The notes beneath the pieces are model-generated. The model was not told where the DNA came from. It did no database searches and worked only from the letters and a program-made list of their open reading frames with translations. From assembly GCA_023392575.1 (NCBI GenBank), contig JAEVYV010000067.1:1-6630 (forward strand): a DNA stretch of 6,630 bases, given 5' to 3'. Shown here one piece after another: positions 1-5,756 of the stretch. Position 1 is the stretch's first letter. Each line of letters starts with the position of its first letter. Made by a program: the position numbers and the translations under genes. This DNA comes from Bacteroidota bacterium (lineage in GTDB: Bacteria; Bacteroidota; Bacteroidia; Chitinophagales; Chitinophagaceae).

Positions 1-2
1 GG

Positions 3-59
3 TTTGAGCAGGGGAAAATCCGGTTCGGATGGAAGCCCGGTTCGGGGCCGGGGCAGTAA
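3..59 (+). other. Possible 3' tail of an upstream gene cut by the window edge
   Basis: Reading frame 3 is open from the left edge to a TAA at 57-59 and would give an 18-residue tail ending GWKPGSGPGQ. Nothing longer is visible, so this could simply be an open stretch of intergenic DNA. The two other plus frames are also open over much of this segment, so the frame choice is not secure. If real, the stop lies 41 bp before the start of the first small gene, and the palindrome at 66-82 sits between them. Confidence 0.2.
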
Positions 60-65
60 TCATTA

Positions 66-82
66 ATCGGTTTAAAACCGAT
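66..82. promoter_or_regulatory. 17-bp palindrome upstream of the first small gene
   Basis: ATCGGTTTAAAACCGAT is a perfect palindrome: 8-bp arms around a single central A. It ends 18 bp before the ATG at 101. No T-run follows it on the plus strand, so it is a poor terminator. Its length and symmetry suit an operator for a dimeric DNA-binding protein, but that role is inferred from position and shape only. Confidence 0.35.
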
Positions 83-100
83 CACCTTAAAATCTATATC

Positions 101-325
101 ATGTCAAAGCATTCAAAAAAAACCGAAAGGGAAGAAAGGGACAAGGCGGTGGAAAGAGTCAGTACTCCCAACCGGACGGATCAGGATGCCAACGCCGATA
201 CCGGGGGCACCACCGACATGGACAGCAGCATTCGAAAAAAACACAGCACAGGTACGGGTTCAGGCATGGCTACCAAACGCTCTGTGAGCGGTAGCGATTT
301 TGATGGCCAGGTAGTGGATCAGTAG
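101..325 (+). CDS. Small hydrophilic, probably disordered protein of unknown function (74 aa)
   Basis: I do not recognise a named family. The N-terminal third (residues 1-20) is highly charged, mixing Lys, Arg and Glu (KKTEREERDK). The middle is rich in Asp, Thr and Gly (DTGGTTDMD, 33-41), and the C-terminal part is Ser/Gly-rich (STGTGSGMATKRSVSGSDFD, 49-68). There is no Cys, Trp or Tyr, one Phe, no signal peptide and no hydrophobic segment, so a cytosolic, largely unfolded protein is expected. The frame is open further upstream to an ATG at 29, but I chose the ATG at 101: the extra 24 codons run through the 66-82 palindrome and differ in composition, while the bases before 101 are AT-rich as in other leaders here. 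It is followed at 181 bp by another low-complexity gene on the same strand. A stress-related role is a guess from composition alone; it may also be a chance ORF. Confidence 0.55.
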   Translation: MSKHSKKTEREERDKAVERVSTPNRTDQDANADTGGTTDMDSSIRKKHSTGTGSGMATKRSVSGSDFDGQVVDQ

Positions 326-505
326 GCCGCAAACCAATGCTGAGCCTGCCTTTGGTTGTTGACTATGTTCTACAACCCCAAAAAGTCCCCTGTTCTTTTC
401 CGGTTGTTTTTACCGCTATAAGAGCAAGTCCGGTTTGGGCTGTTGGGCACAATGTTTTTATAGATAAGATCAGTTCTCAATTTTTTGACATTAAAACCTA
501 CAGTT

Positions 506-871
506 ATGGCAGAAAACAGAAATCAAAATCAAGATCAGAACAGAGGCTCAGGTATGGGTAATCAATCTCAGGGCGGTTCACAAAGTGGATCACATTCCGG
601 ATCAGGTTCCCAATCAGGAATGGGCGGTTCTCAATCCGGCAGCAGTTCGGAGCGTGGCTCCGGCGGCATGGGCGGTCAAAGCCAGGGCACTAGTGGTTCC
701 CAATCCGGTACGAGCGGGTCGCAGTCCGGAAGAACCGGTAGTGGCAGCTCCGGCAGTTCTGGTCAGGGTTTGCAAGGTGGCGATCAGGGCCGTGGCGGCA
801 GCACCGGAACCGGTAATACGGGCCGTAGCGGCAGCGAATCGGGTTCTCGTAGCGGCCAGGGCGGCATGTAG
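506..871 (+). CDS. Gly/Ser/Gln-rich low-complexity repeat protein (121 aa)
   Basis: After a short polar head (MAENRNQNQDQNR, 1-13) the protein is almost entirely Gly, Ser and Gln: 40 Gly, 33 Ser and 16 Gln of 121 residues, with no Cys, Phe, Trp or Tyr. SQSG occurs at 25-28, 35-38, 42-45, 65-68 and 72-75. TSGSQSG is tandem at 62-75, and GMGG-type motifs recur at 39-41 and 55-57. The two TSGSQSG copies use different synonymous codons at six of seven positions, so amino-acid order rather than DNA is being kept; this supports real translation. The ATG at 506 is preferred over the in-frame TTG at 485, because 485-505 reads as an AT-rich leader. A weak sigma70-like pair (TTGGGC 435-440, TATAGA 459-464, 18-bp spacer) lies upstream. 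There is no signal peptide. The 914-946 terminator follows. Function is unknown; composition resembles disordered, hydration or stress-type proteins, which is inference. Overlapping ORFs in other frames are by-products of the repeats. Confidence 0.72.
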   Translation: MAENRNQNQDQNRGSGMGNQSQGGSQSGSHSGSGSQSGMGGSQSGSSSERGSGGMGGQSQGTSGSQSGTSGSQSGRTGSGSSGSSGQGLQGGDQGRGGSTGTGNTGRSGSESGSRSGQGGM

Positions 872-913
872 TCTGCATGAACCTGGTTACAAACGATTCT
901 TGTTAGAAAAATC

Positions 914-946
914 AACTCATTAAGCCCTTTTAGGGCTTAATGAGTT
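914..946 (+). terminator. Perfect 15-bp hairpin terminator after the Gly/Ser-rich gene
   Basis: Arms 914-928 and 932-946 are perfectly complementary (AACTCATTAAGCCCT and its reverse complement) around a TTT loop. On the plus strand only a short TTT follows. On the minus strand the hairpin is followed, one base later, by a five-T run (complement of 906-910), so it may work in both directions. It lies 43 bp after the 506-871 gene and 23 bp before the 969 start, so the third small gene probably has its own promoter or depends on read-through. Confidence 0.72.
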
Positions 947-968
947 TAAAAACAGTAAAGCACAGGTT

Positions 969-1169
969 ATGAAAAACGAGGAGAAAAACAAAAAAACCCG
1001 TCCGGAAGCCTATCCCCGGCCTACCGAAACGGATTCGCAGCTAAAAAACCAACCGGAATTTATTGACCAGCAGCCCAATGATTTTGAAGACAAATCCATC
1101 AGCGACATTCCGGTAAAGGATAACAACCGGCTGGCAGAAGAGGAAAGGGAGCAAGCCCAAAGAGGCTGA
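969..1169 (+). CDS. Small highly charged protein of unknown function (66 aa)
   Basis: No family recognised. The protein is dominated by Lys, Glu, Asp, Asn, Gln and Pro, starting KNEEKNKKTRPEAYPRP and ending in an acidic/basic tail (LAEEEREQAQRG, 55-66). It has one Tyr (15), two Phe (31, 39), no Cys or Trp, no signal peptide and no membrane segment, so a soluble disordered protein is likely. The ATG at 969 follows the 914-946 terminator by 22 bp; a short AGG (964-966) is the only Shine-Dalgarno-like sequence and is too close to be convincing. It converges with the acyl-CoA ligase gene, with 48 bp between the two stop codons. It shares composition but no visible sequence similarity with the two small genes before it. 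It could be a chance ORF, but its uninterrupted polar composition and position after a terminator favour a real gene. Confidence 0.6.
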   Translation: MKNEEKNKKTRPEAYPRPTETDSQLKNQPEFIDQQPNDFEDKSISDIPVKDNNRLAEEEREQAQRG

Positions 1170-1217
1170 TGATTGCCCGGGCCACTCTGCTCCTTGCACT
1201 TTTTCCGCGGCTCATTG

Positions 1218-3005
1218 CTAGGCATAAATTCTTTCCACGGCTTCTCTGTATTTTTCCATGACTACTTTTCTTTTTAGGGAAAGTTTGGGCGTCATTTCGC
1301 CGGTGTCAATCGTCCACTCGTTGGGAAGCAATTCAAATTTTTTTATCTGCTCCACATGGTTAAAGTATTTGTTGAAACTTTCGATCAGATCTTTGTACAA
1401 AGCAACCACTTTGGGATGCCGGATCAGTTCTTCGTTGGAAAGGTTCTCATCTAGTTTTTGCTTGCAGCCCCAGTCGCGGAGGTTGCTGAAAGCCGGAACA
1501 ATTAAAGCCCCTACGAATTTTTTTTCCGCTCCCACCAGCATTACCTGTTCAATAAAAGGAGATTCTTTTAATTTGTTTTCAATGGGCAGCGGAGCCACAT
1601 ACTTGCCCCCGCTGGTTTTGAAAAGTTCCTTTTTTCGGTCGGTGATTTTTAAAAACTTATTGTTCACCATCGTGCCAATGTCGCCGGTGGCATACCATCC
1701 GTCCTGAATGACTTCAGCGGTCAGATCGGGCCGTTTGTAATAGCCCATCATGATGTTGGGGCCCTTGCACAAAATCTCTCCGTCTTCGGCAATTTTTACC
1801 TCCACATTGTCAATCAATGGCCCTACCGTTCCAAACATGCGGTCCGATTCGGGCTCAAAACGGTTGACGGCAATTACCGGCGAGGTTTCGGTTAAGCCAT
1901 AGCCTTCCATGATGATGATCCTGGCGGCGGTGAAAATGCGGATCAGCCGCACCTGACAGGCCGCTCCGCCGGTAACAATGCACAGGATGTTATTGCCCAG
2001 TGCTTCCCGCCATTTGCTGAAAATGAGTTTATTGGCAAGGCTTAGCTGAAGCCGGTACCAAAGCCCCTGGTTTTTGTTGATCTCAAACCGTTCGGCAAGA
2101 CCGTGCGCCCAGAAAAACAGTTTTCTTTTCACCCCCGTCAGCTCGTTGCCCTTAGCCATGATCTTGTCGTATACTTTTTCCAGCAGCCGCGGCACAGTGG
2201 TGAACATATTTGGCTGCACTTCTTTTAAATTTTCGCCTATGGTTTCCAGGCTTTCGGCATAGTAAATTGAGGTATTGCGGAAAAGATAGAGGTAGGTCAC
2301 CATCCGCTCAAAAATATGGTTCAGCGGCAAAAAGCTCAAGGCCTTAAATTTTTCGCCGGGCGGGAAACAGTTCATGCTGGCCATTACATTGGAAAGAATG
2401 TTGCGGTGCGAAAGCATCACGCCTTTGGGGGTGCCGGTAGTGCCGGACGTGTAAATAATGGTGAAGAGATCTTCGGTGGTGATTTTTTCTGAAATGGCGC
2501 TGAGTTGTTCGTAGTGCTCTTGTTTGCCCAGCGGCAAAAGCTGCTCCCAGTGAATGGCGCCTTCCACGTGTTCGAAGCTGTAAATATTTTTGATGGAAGG
2601 AATTTTGCTGCGGACGTTCTGCACTTTGTGAAACAGCTCCTCGTCGTTGACAAAGACGGCCTTTACCTGGGCGTCGTTTAATACAAACTCTAAATCGTTA
2701 ATGTGAATGGTGGGGTAGAGGGGAACCAGGATGGCGCCCATTTGCTGCACTGCCAGGTCGAGGAACATCCATTCCGGGCGGTTTTTGGCGACTATGGCTA
2801 TTTTGTCGCGGCCTTCCATCGACAGGTCGCCGGCGCCGTATCCCGAGGCCAGCAACCCGGCGCTGAGCTGATCGACAATATCTTTTACTTCCGCGGTACT
2901 GTACCGGCGCCATTGGCCTGCTTCCTTGGCCGCAAACGTGGCTTCGTTTCCATCAACTTTTAATTGCTCTGCAAGGCAATCGAATAACCTGTGGGGTTGG
3001 TTCAT
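1218..3005 (-). CDS. Long-chain fatty acid-CoA ligase (AMP-forming acyl-CoA synthetase, COG1022 type)
   Basis: This 595-residue protein activates free fatty acids: fatty acid + ATP gives acyl-AMP, then acyl-CoA with release of AMP. It is cytosolic or on the inner face of the membrane, and feeds beta-oxidation or lipid synthesis. The ANL-superfamily core motifs are all present: the P-loop-like A3 motif IIYTSGTTGTPKG (183-195), SFLPLNHIFERM (224-235), the adenylate-binding A5 motif EGYGLTETSP (367-376), the A7 motif YATGDIG (438-444) and the hinge/A8 motif ITDRKKELFKTSGGKYVAP (454-472). The C-terminal swinging domain ends in TPKLSLKRK (572-580), where Lys578 aligns by pattern with the catalytic A10 lysine. 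Length is normal for the family, and there is no signal peptide. Chain-length preference cannot be read from sequence. The gene sits 184 bp after the TPR gene and beyond its terminator, so it should have its own promoter in 3006-3100. I see no strong terminator after it; it converges with the 969-1169 gene. Confidence 0.95.
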   Translation of the reverse strand: MNQPHRLFDCLAEQLKVDGNEATFAAKEAGQWRRYSTAEVKDIVDQLSAGLLASGYGAGDLSMEGRDKIAIVAKNRPEWMFLDLAVQQMGAILVPLYPTIHINDLEFVLNDAQVKAVFVNDEELFHKVQNVRSKIPSIKNIYSFEHVEGAIHWEQLLPLGKQEHYEQLSAISEKITTEDLFTIIYTSGTTGTPKGVMLSHRNILSNVMASMNCFPPGEKFKALSFLPLNHIFERMVTYLYLFRNTSIYYAESLETIGENLKEVQPNMFTTVPRLLEKVYDKIMAKGNELTGVKRKLFFWAHGLAERFEINKNQGLWYRLQLSLANKLIFSKWREALGNNILCIVTGGAACQVRLIRIFTAARIIIMEGYGLTETSPVIAVNRFEPESDRMFGTVGPLIDNVEVKIAEDGEILCKGPNIMMGYYKRPDLTAEVIQDGWYATGDIGTMVNNKFLKITDRKKELFKTSGGKYVAPLPIENKLKESPFIEQVMLVGAEKKFVGALIVPAFSNLRDWGCKQKLDENLSNEELIRHPKVVALYKDLIESFNKYFNHVEQIKKFELLPNEWTIDTGEMTPKLSLKRKVVMEKYREAVERIYA

Positions 3006-3045
3006 GTATAAACTGTTTTCAAAAGAACAAATTAACTAATTCGCA

Positions 3046-3056
3046 CGACATTGTCG
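3046..3056. promoter_or_regulatory. Short palindrome upstream of the acyl-CoA ligase gene
   Basis: CGACATTGTCG is a perfect palindrome with 5-bp arms and a central T, 41-51 bp upstream of the ligase start. The remaining gap (3006-3100) holds a one-mismatch version of the Bacteroidetes -7 element TAnnTTTG: minus-strand TTAATTTG, complement of 3028-3035. I see no matching -33 element at the expected spacing. A regulator of fatty-acid genes binding here is possible, but an 11-bp palindrome is short enough to occur by chance. Confidence 0.2.
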
Positions 3057-3099
3057 GGGAGCGGCAATCACAGAGGAGGAACAATGGACACACGTGCGT

Positions 3100-3132
3100 A
3101 AAAAAGCCCTTCAATGGAAGTTGAAGGGCTTT
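3100..3132 (-). terminator. Rho-independent terminator of the TPR gene
   Basis: Arms 3103-3114 and 3121-3132 are perfectly complementary over 12 bp (AAAGCCCTTCAA and its reverse complement) with a 6-nt loop. Read on the minus strand, the hairpin runs into six T residues (complement of 3100-3105). It lies 58 bp past the stop codon of the TPR gene and about 95 bp before the ligase start, so it most likely ends the TPR transcript and isolates the ligase gene. Confidence 0.8.
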
Positions 3133-3189
3133 GAATTTATTTTGATGGAACAAGATCCGCACGGGCTGGCAAGCGTCCCGTCTCATTCC

Positions 3190-4197
3190 TTAAAGCTGCT
3201 GGTAGTGCTGCCCCGCCGGCATTTTGAACACACGGCCTTTTTGAAAGGAGGTGAACTTGCTATAGGCTTCGGCATTTGTTTTGGTCCACTGATCAAAGGC
3301 CGAAAGATTTTCCACCGTTCCAAACAGCCATTGGTTGTACGCCTCAAACATGCCTTCGCGAATGAGCTGCTGCTGGTAGTCAAACAACCGGAAGGGAAAC
3401 TTAGAAGCCTGGTTTTGGTACCAGTCCAAAATAAACCGCGTCCGGATCATGCCCAGCGTTTCGGTGGTCAGGCCCTTATCGGCCAGGGAAGCCTGTTTGT
3501 TGAAGGTTTCCAGCACAGCGCTGGCAAAGGGACTGTACTTCACCTGTTCCTTACCGTTGTCGATATTGTTGAACAGCTTTTCCTTATATGCCTGCAACAA
3601 AAGTTTTTTCATTTCGGTGGCCCGCTCGGTGAGGTATTCCATGTTGACAAAGATTTCGCCATAAATCAGGGTCCAGACCTTGTCTTTGGTGTAAAAATAA
3701 TACAGGGCGGCGTTGTAGTAGTTGCCGGCAAAAGAAGGCGCTACCTCAATGCCCTTTTCCCAAAGCTTTATGGCGCCGTAATCTTTTTTGGCCCACAGCA
3801 GCTCGCCGTATTCGCTGTAAAGCGGACCGCTGTTCGGAAATTTTTTCAACCCCTTTTTATACATTTTGTCGGCTTCTTTTACTTCTTCCAGCGCTTTGTA
3901 AACATTGCCGCCGATCTGGTATACGACTACGTCGGCATCATCACGGTCCAGCATGGGTTTTACCTGTTCCAGGGCTTTTACATAGTCTCTTTTATAGTAA
4001 TAGGCAAGGGCCAGGTCTTTTTGCAGGTCGAGGTTTTTGGGGTCGCCGGACAAAGCCCTGTTCAATACCAGTATGGCGTTGTTCCAGTCGCCGGAACGCA
4101 TAAAATTGCGGGCGGCTTCCTGAGGCGTTGCTTCCTGTTGTGCAAACGCAGTTGCAAACGCAAGTGCAGAAAATAAAAAGAGGACAAATTTTTTCAT
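3190..4197 (-). CDS. Exported tetratricopeptide-repeat (TPR) protein, function unknown (335 aa)
   Basis: Residues 1-19 form a typical Sec signal peptide: MKK, a hydrophobic core, and AFA before Gln20, a common signal-peptidase I site. There is no Cys after it, so it is not an evident lipoprotein; the mature protein should be periplasmic. About four TPR units follow at roughly 27-55, 61-90, 93-126 and 127-160, with typical Trp/Tyr, Gly and Ala positions and Pro near unit ends (for example DPKNLDLQKDLALAYYYKRD). The second half (about 165-335) is not obviously TPR. It is aromatic-rich and helical in character (FILDWYQNQASKFPFRLFDY, 255-274), and I do not recognise a domain there. TPRs bind other proteins, so a scaffold or envelope-assembly role is plausible but unproven. 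An unusual hairpin lies 19 bp before the start codon and a good terminator follows the gene, consistent with a single-gene unit. A long antisense ORF covers most of it and is treated as a shadow. Confidence 0.87.
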   Translation of the reverse strand: MKKFVLFLFSALAFATAFAQQEATPQEAARNFMRSGDWNNAILVLNRALSGDPKNLDLQKDLALAYYYKRDYVKALEQVKPMLDRDDADVVVYQIGGNVYKALEEVKEADKMYKKGLKKFPNSGPLYSEYGELLWAKKDYGAIKLWEKGIEVAPSFAGNYYNAALYYFYTKDKVWTLIYGEIFVNMEYLTERATEMKKLLLQAYKEKLFNNIDNGKEQVKYSPFASAVLETFNKQASLADKGLTTETLGMIRTRFILDWYQNQASKFPFRLFDYQQQLIREGMFEAYNQWLFGTVENLSAFDQWTKTNAEAYSKFTSFQKGRVFKMPAGQHYQQL

Positions 4198-4216
4198 ACG
4201 TCAAAGTAAAAATTAA

Positions 4217-4242
4217 AAAGAGACGCTACCCAACGCCTCTTT
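4217..4242 (-). terminator. U-rich-tailed hairpin just before the TPR start codon
   Basis: Read on the minus strand, AAAGAGGCG (4242-4234) pairs with CGTCTCTTT (4225-4217) over 9 bp, including one G-U wobble, with an 8-nt loop. A T-rich run (complement of 4216-4206) follows, and the TPR ATG is only 19 bp beyond the hairpin. It may terminate the DUF1015 transcript. Because no room for a promoter remains between it and the TPR start, it must also be part of the TPR leader unless that gene is transcribed from very close by, so it could act as an attenuator or translational control hairpin. Confidence 0.45.
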
Positions 4243-4258
4243 GTAAAATAACAAATTG

Positions 4259-4383
4259 TTTGAGGTTTGAGATTTAGGTTGAGGTTAAGGTTTAGGCTTA
4301 GGACAAACTGAAAATGAATAACAAGCAGTTTTCAATTTGTCAAATACTTTATTCAACCTTCCAACCTTAACCTAAACCTCAAA
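4259..4383. repeat. Nested inverted array of degenerate TTNAGG hexamers
   Basis: Positions 4259-4302 read as two 7-mers (TTTGAGG, TTTGAGA) then five hexamers TTTAGG, TTGAGG, TTAAGG, TTTAGG, CTTAGG. Positions 4357-4383 carry the same type of units on the opposite strand (TTTGAGG, TTTAGG, TTAAGG, TTGGAAGG read in reverse complement). The two arrays can pair, for example 4277-4290 with 4365-4378 (13 of 14 bp) or 4259-4268 with 4374-4383 (10 of 10). Nested inside is a second stem, 4303-4314 with 4329-4340, 12 bp with one mismatch that becomes a G-U pair in minus-strand RNA. The right arm overlaps the stop codon of the DUF1015 gene. It may serve as its terminator, or be a dispersed intergenic repeat of the kind found in Bacteroidetes genomes; the latter is from general recollection. 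Confidence 0.6.
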
Positions 4384-5599
4384 TGCAATGCGTCAACAGG
4401 CCGTCACGCAGTTTGGGTTCAAACCAGGTGCTTTTGGGTGGCATGACATTGCCGCTGTCGGCAATATCAAACAGCTGCTGAATGCTGACAGGGTGCAAAC
4501 TAAATGCCACTTTCATTTCGCCGCTGTTGACCCTTTTTTCCAGTTCGCCCAAACCTCTGATCCCGCCCACAAAATCAATGCGTTTGTCGGTTCGGGGGTC
4601 TTTGATGTTGAGGAGCTTATCCAAAATGTTTTCCTGCAGAATGGTAACGTCCAGTACACCAATGGGGTCGTTTTTAAACGTGCCTGCTTTTGCGGTCAGG
4701 GCATACCATTGGTTGCCCAGGTACATCCCAAATTGGTGCAGTTCTTTTGGCGAAACTGCCGCATCAGCGCTTTCCACGGTAAATTCTTCCCTTAGTTTTT
4801 CGATGAACTCCGCGTCGCTCATGCCATTCAGATCCTTGGCCAGGCGGTTGTAATCCAAAATGGCCAGTTGGTTGGCAGGAAAGATGGTGGTTAGAAAATA
4901 TTGGGCCTCCGCGCTGTCGGGCAGGGCCTGGCTTACTTTGGCGGCCGATGCGGCCCTGTGGTGGCCATCGGCTATATAGGTGAACGGAATTTTATCTTGA
5001 AACAAATTGGTGATCACATCAATGGTGGCAGCGGTGTCTACCACCCAAATGGTGTGCACCACGCCATCGTCTGCGGTAAAATCGTATTCGGCCGGGTGGT
5101 GTTTTTTCCAGTGCTCGAAAACATCATTTAGTTCTTTAAGATCCTTGCAGGCCAAAAACACGTTTCCGGTTTGGGCCCGGGTGGTGCGGATGTGGTCAAT
5201 GCGGTCCTGTTCTTTTTCAGGCCGCGTAAACTCATGTTTTTTGATGACGTCGTTGAAATAATCCTGAACAGAGGAAACGCAAACCAAACCGGTTTGGGTG
5301 CGGCCCTTCCAGCCCAGTTCGTAAATATAATAGCAGGGTTCATTTTCAAAGAATAAAATGCGCTGGTCAATCAGGTGCTGCAGATTTTCTTTTGCTTTTT
5401 GGTACACGGCTTCGCTGTGAATGTTTGCATCAGCGGGTAAATCAATTTCCGATTTGGTGACATGCAAAAAAGACAACAAATTGTCTTGTGCTTCTTTTCT
5501 TGCTTCTTCGGAATTCAACACATCGTAGGGCCTGGATGCTACCTGTGCGGCGTATTCGTTGTGCGGACGCAGCGCTTTAAAGGGTTTGATGATCGCCAT
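4379..5599 (-). CDS. DUF1015 family protein, linked to serine biosynthesis loci (406 aa)
   Basis: This is a full-length DUF1015 (COG4198) protein. Recognisable conserved blocks run in family order: PFKALRP (6-12), ASRPYDVL (21-28), the charged KHEFTRPEKEQDRIDH block (121-136), the hallmark YIADGHHRAASA (208-219) and the C-terminal MPPKSTWFEPKLRDGLL (386-402). The His/Asp/Arg-rich blocks look like an active or ligand-binding site, but the biochemical activity of the family is not known to me and I do not assign one. No signal peptide or membrane segment is present, so it is cytosolic. It lies 157 bp downstream of serC on the same strand; this association recurs in Bacteroidetes and suggests a role connected with serine or phosphoserine metabolism, which is inference from context. 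The ATG at 5599 gives the conserved MAIIKPFKALRP N-terminus and is secure. The stop overlaps the right arm of the TTNAGG repeat. Confidence 0.93.
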   Translation of the reverse strand: MAIIKPFKALRPHNEYAAQVASRPYDVLNSEEARKEAQDNLLSFLHVTKSEIDLPADANIHSEAVYQKAKENLQHLIDQRILFFENEPCYYIYELGWKGRTQTGLVCVSSVQDYFNDVIKKHEFTRPEKEQDRIDHIRTTRAQTGNVFLACKDLKELNDVFEHWKKHHPAEYDFTADDGVVHTIWVVDTAATIDVITNLFQDKIPFTYIADGHHRAASAAKVSQALPDSAEAQYFLTTIFPANQLAILDYNRLAKDLNGMSDAEFIEKLREEFTVESADAAVSPKELHQFGMYLGNQWYALTAKAGTFKNDPIGVLDVTILQENILDKLLNIKDPRTDKRIDFVGGIRGLGELEKRVNSGEMKVAFSLHPVSIQQLFDIADSGNVMPPKSTWFEPKLRDGLLTHCI

Positions 5600-5668
5600 G
5601 AGTTTCTGATTAATTGATTTGTTCTGTAGTAAAGATGGAGGATTTTTCCTTTATGCTTGTTTCAGCCT

Positions 5669-5719
5669 GTATCGCCGTCAGTGTTCCGGCCTACTGCGTC
5701 GGGGCGCTGACGGCGATAC
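5669..5719. repeat. 51-bp palindromic element between serC and the DUF1015 gene
   Basis: GTATCGCCGTCAG (5669-5681) and its exact reverse complement (5707-5719) flank a 25-bp centre. The centre also pairs: 5682-5690 with 5698-5706 gives nine more pairs in plus-strand RNA, four of them G-U, leaving a 7-nt loop. In minus-strand RNA, the sense of serC, these four are A-C mismatches. No T-run follows on the minus strand, so it is not a textbook terminator for serC. Size and shape resemble REP-like or small MITE-like intergenic elements. It is GC-rich compared with the flanking leader of the DUF1015 gene. No second copy occurs in this window. Confidence 0.6.
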
Positions 5720-5756
5720 TTGTCTTGCCTTGTTATTCTTTGGCTTACCCGGGTGA

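Noticed and set aside
337..561. A 74-codon ORF between the first two small genes
   Set aside because: It runs 56 bp into the 506-871 gene in another frame and changes composition at that point; it looks like intergenic DNA.
585..923. A 112-codon Ala/Val/Arg-rich frame overlapping the Gly/Ser-rich gene
   Set aside because: Repetitive codons such as GGC and AGC make alternative frames open and repetitive too; the synonymous codon variation fits only the 506-871 frame.
1175..1182. GCCCGGGC palindrome between the convergent stops at 1169 and 1218
   Set aside because: Only 8 bp, no loop suitable for RNA and no T-run; too little to call a terminator.
3074..3101. GAGGAGGA followed by ATG and a five-codon ORF (MDTRA) just before a hairpin, like a leader peptide on the plus strand
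   Set aside because: No plus-strand gene follows, the hairpin's T-run serves the minus strand, and strong Shine-Dalgarno sites are not typical of this phylum; probably coincidence.
3094..4176. A 360-codon open frame on the plus strand, antisense to the TPR gene
   Set aside because: It starts next to the TPR terminator and lies almost wholly over a gene with a clear signal peptide and TPR pattern. Its translation lacks domain features, so it is a reading-frame shadow.
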